Below the pieces are notes generated by a model. It was not told the origin of the DNA. It ran no database searches and was given only the letters and a program-made list of their open reading frames with translations. A stretch of 64,000 bases of DNA from positions 9,953,001-10,017,000 of the forward strand of contig NZ_CP107902.1 of the NCBI RefSeq assembly GCF_036013935.1. The letters are read 5' to 3'. The DNA is from Streptomyces sp. NBC_00461 (GTDB lineage Bacteria; Actinomycetota; Actinomycetes; Streptomycetales; Streptomycetaceae). How positions within the stretch are numbered: the first letter of the stretch is position 1; the number at the start of each line of letters is the position of its first letter. Both the position numbers and the translations under genes were made by a program. Below, in pieces: positions 63,057 to 64,000 of this stretch.

Positions 63057-64000
63057 CTACGGCCGCTGCGCCACCAGGACCTCCTGGTCCTGGAGTCCGA
63101 CGGCCACCGGTGTGCCGACGGGCAGTTCACCCGCGCGCCGGGTGGGCACGTCGGACTTGACCTCGACGCCGTCCGGGAGCCGTACCGTGACGCGGGTGGA
63201 CGCGCCCAGGAAGGCGGTGGCCACCACCCGTGCCCCGGCGTCCGGATCGGGCGTGACGTCCACCCCTTCCGGGCGCAGCAGTACGTCGACGTCCGCGCCG
63301 GCGGTGACGCCCTCGCCGGTCGCGGGGACCCGGCGCCCCAGCACCTCGACGGTGTCCGGCGCGGTCATGACCCCCGGGATCCGGCTCGTCGTCCCGACGA
63401 ACTCGGCGACGAACGCGGTGGCCGGGCGGGAGTACAGCTCGGTGGGCGTGGAGCACTGCTCGACCCGGCCGGCCCGCATCACGGCGACCCGGTCCGCCGT
63501 CGACAGGGCCTCTTCCTGGTCGTGCGTGACGAACAGGGTGGTGATGCCGAGTTCCTGCTGCAGTCGGCGGATCTCCTCGCGCAGGGTGGTGCGCACCTTG
63601 GCGTCCAGCGCCGACAGCGGTTCGTCGAGCAGCAGGACCCGCGGGCGCAGGGCGAGCGCCCGGGCGAGCGCGACACGCTGCTGCTGACCGCCGGAGAGCT
63701 GGTGCGGAAACCGCTCGCCCTTGTCGGCGAGCCCGACCAGGTCCAGCAACTCGGCCGCCCGCGAACGCCGTTCGGCCGTGGCCACCTTCCGCATGCGCAG
63801 CCCGAAGGCCACGTTGTCCAGCGCGTTCAGATGCGGGAAGAGGCTGTACGACTGGAAGACCATCCCGGCGTCGCGCCGGTGGGCCGGAACACCGGTGACG
63901 TCCTCCCCGTCGACCAGCAACGCGCCGGAGTCGGGCGTCTCGAACCCGGCGAGCATGCGCAGCGCGGTGGTCTTGCCACAGCCGGACGGGCCGAGCAGGG
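63057..64000 (-). CDS. ABC-transporter ATP-binding protein, partial (right edge)
   Basis: The 3' part of an ATPase of the spermidine/putrescine, iron or 2-aminoethylphosphonate importer type; the N-terminus lies beyond the window. The Walker A region (GPSGCGKTT) is just inside the edge at about 63965-63991. Then LSGGQQQRVALARALALRP (signature), VLLLDEPLSALDAKVR (Walker B), VTHDQEEALSTADRVAVM and a C-terminal TOBE domain. The HAD-EEP phosphoesterase gene is 110 bp downstream in the same direction, which makes import of an organophosphorus compound plausible. The matching permease and binding protein should be just outside. Confidence 0.93.
   Translation of the reverse strand, partial: LLGPSGCGKTTALRMLAGFETPDSGALLVDGEDVTGVPAHRRDAGMVFQSYSLFPHLNALDNVAFGLRMRKVATAERRSRAAELLDLVGLADKGERFPHQLSGGQQQRVALARALALRPRVLLLDEPLSALDAKVRTTLREEIRRLQQELGITTLFVTHDQEEALSTADRVAVMRAGRVEQCSTPTELYSRPATAFVAEFVGTTSRIPGVMTAPDTVEVLGRRVPATGEGVTAGADVDVLLRPEGVDVTPDPDAGARVVATAFLGASTRVTVRLPDGVEVKSDVPTRRAGELPVGTPVAVGLQDQEVLVAQRP

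Overview
This 64 kb window is a chromosomal segment from a Streptomyces-like actinomycete. The evidence is a GC content around 72 %, strong third-codon GC bias, frequent GTG starts behind purine-rich ribosome sites, a mycothiol-type enzyme, a Tat-exported GH46 chitosanase, a PMT-type protein mannosyltransferase, four SpoIIE/PP2C phosphatases, and typical streptomycete orphan families (DUF5709, DUF5133, DUF1996, CU044_5270, graspetide precursor). I call 57 protein-coding genes. I see no rRNA, tRNA, insertion sequence, prophage or CRISPR array. The last gene runs off the right edge.

Layout. 0.2-11 kb: DUF5709 protein, soluble transhydrogenase SthA, sulfite-oxidase-like molybdoenzyme, MMPL transporter, membrane-bound SpoIIE phosphatase, Gfo/Idh/MocA dehydrogenase, aldo/keto reductase and ABC exporter. 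11-20 kb: small proteins, a GlxA/AraC-type regulator, a minimal graspetide locus (precursor plus ATP-grasp ligase), a YkvA-like protein, a repeat-containing membrane protein, and a PadR regulator coupled to a membrane protein behind a clear palindrome. 20-27 kb: secreted lamin-tail protein, DUF1152 protein, FAD monooxygenase, PLP deaminase/desulfhydrase, an FprA-like ferredoxin reductase behind an iron box, and an ECF sigma factor with its CU044_5270 partner. 27-34 kb: chitosanase, two large sensor-type SpoIIE phosphatases in tandem, and a GNAT enzyme resembling the C-terminal domain of O-GlcNAcase that carries a perfect CebR-type operator.

34-46 kb: Pmt mannosyltransferase, then three secreted carbohydrate-active proteins on the minus strand (GH18 chitinase, ricin/beta-helix protein, ThuA/ricin protein), a lipoprotein, a mycothiol-dependent maleylpyruvate-isomerase-family protein, a methyltransferase and a large DUF1996 protein with a sortase-E-type LAETG tail. 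46-51.3 kb: glpD and a TetR regulator, divergent from an AGPS-like flavoprotein and a lipid kinase, in the order I recall for Mycobacterium tuberculosis Rv2249c-Rv2252. 51-61 kb: aldo/keto reductase, small flavoprotein behind an 11-bp periodic repeat array, a CMD-family protein behind a perfect ECF41-type promoter, Ser/Thr kinase, serine hydrolase, phosphoglucomutase, SpoIIE phosphatase, MASE1 protein and two small unknowns. 61-64 kb: a HAD-phosphatase/endonuclease-phosphatase fusion next to an ABC-transporter ATPase.

Taken together the window joins polysaccharide degradation (chitin, chitosan), signal transduction (PP2C phosphatases, sigma factor, kinase), redox enzymes and lipid-glycerol metabolism. 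Several regulatory sites can be read directly: iron box, CebR-type box, ECF41-type promoter, PadR-type palindrome, and strong hairpin terminators between convergent genes.
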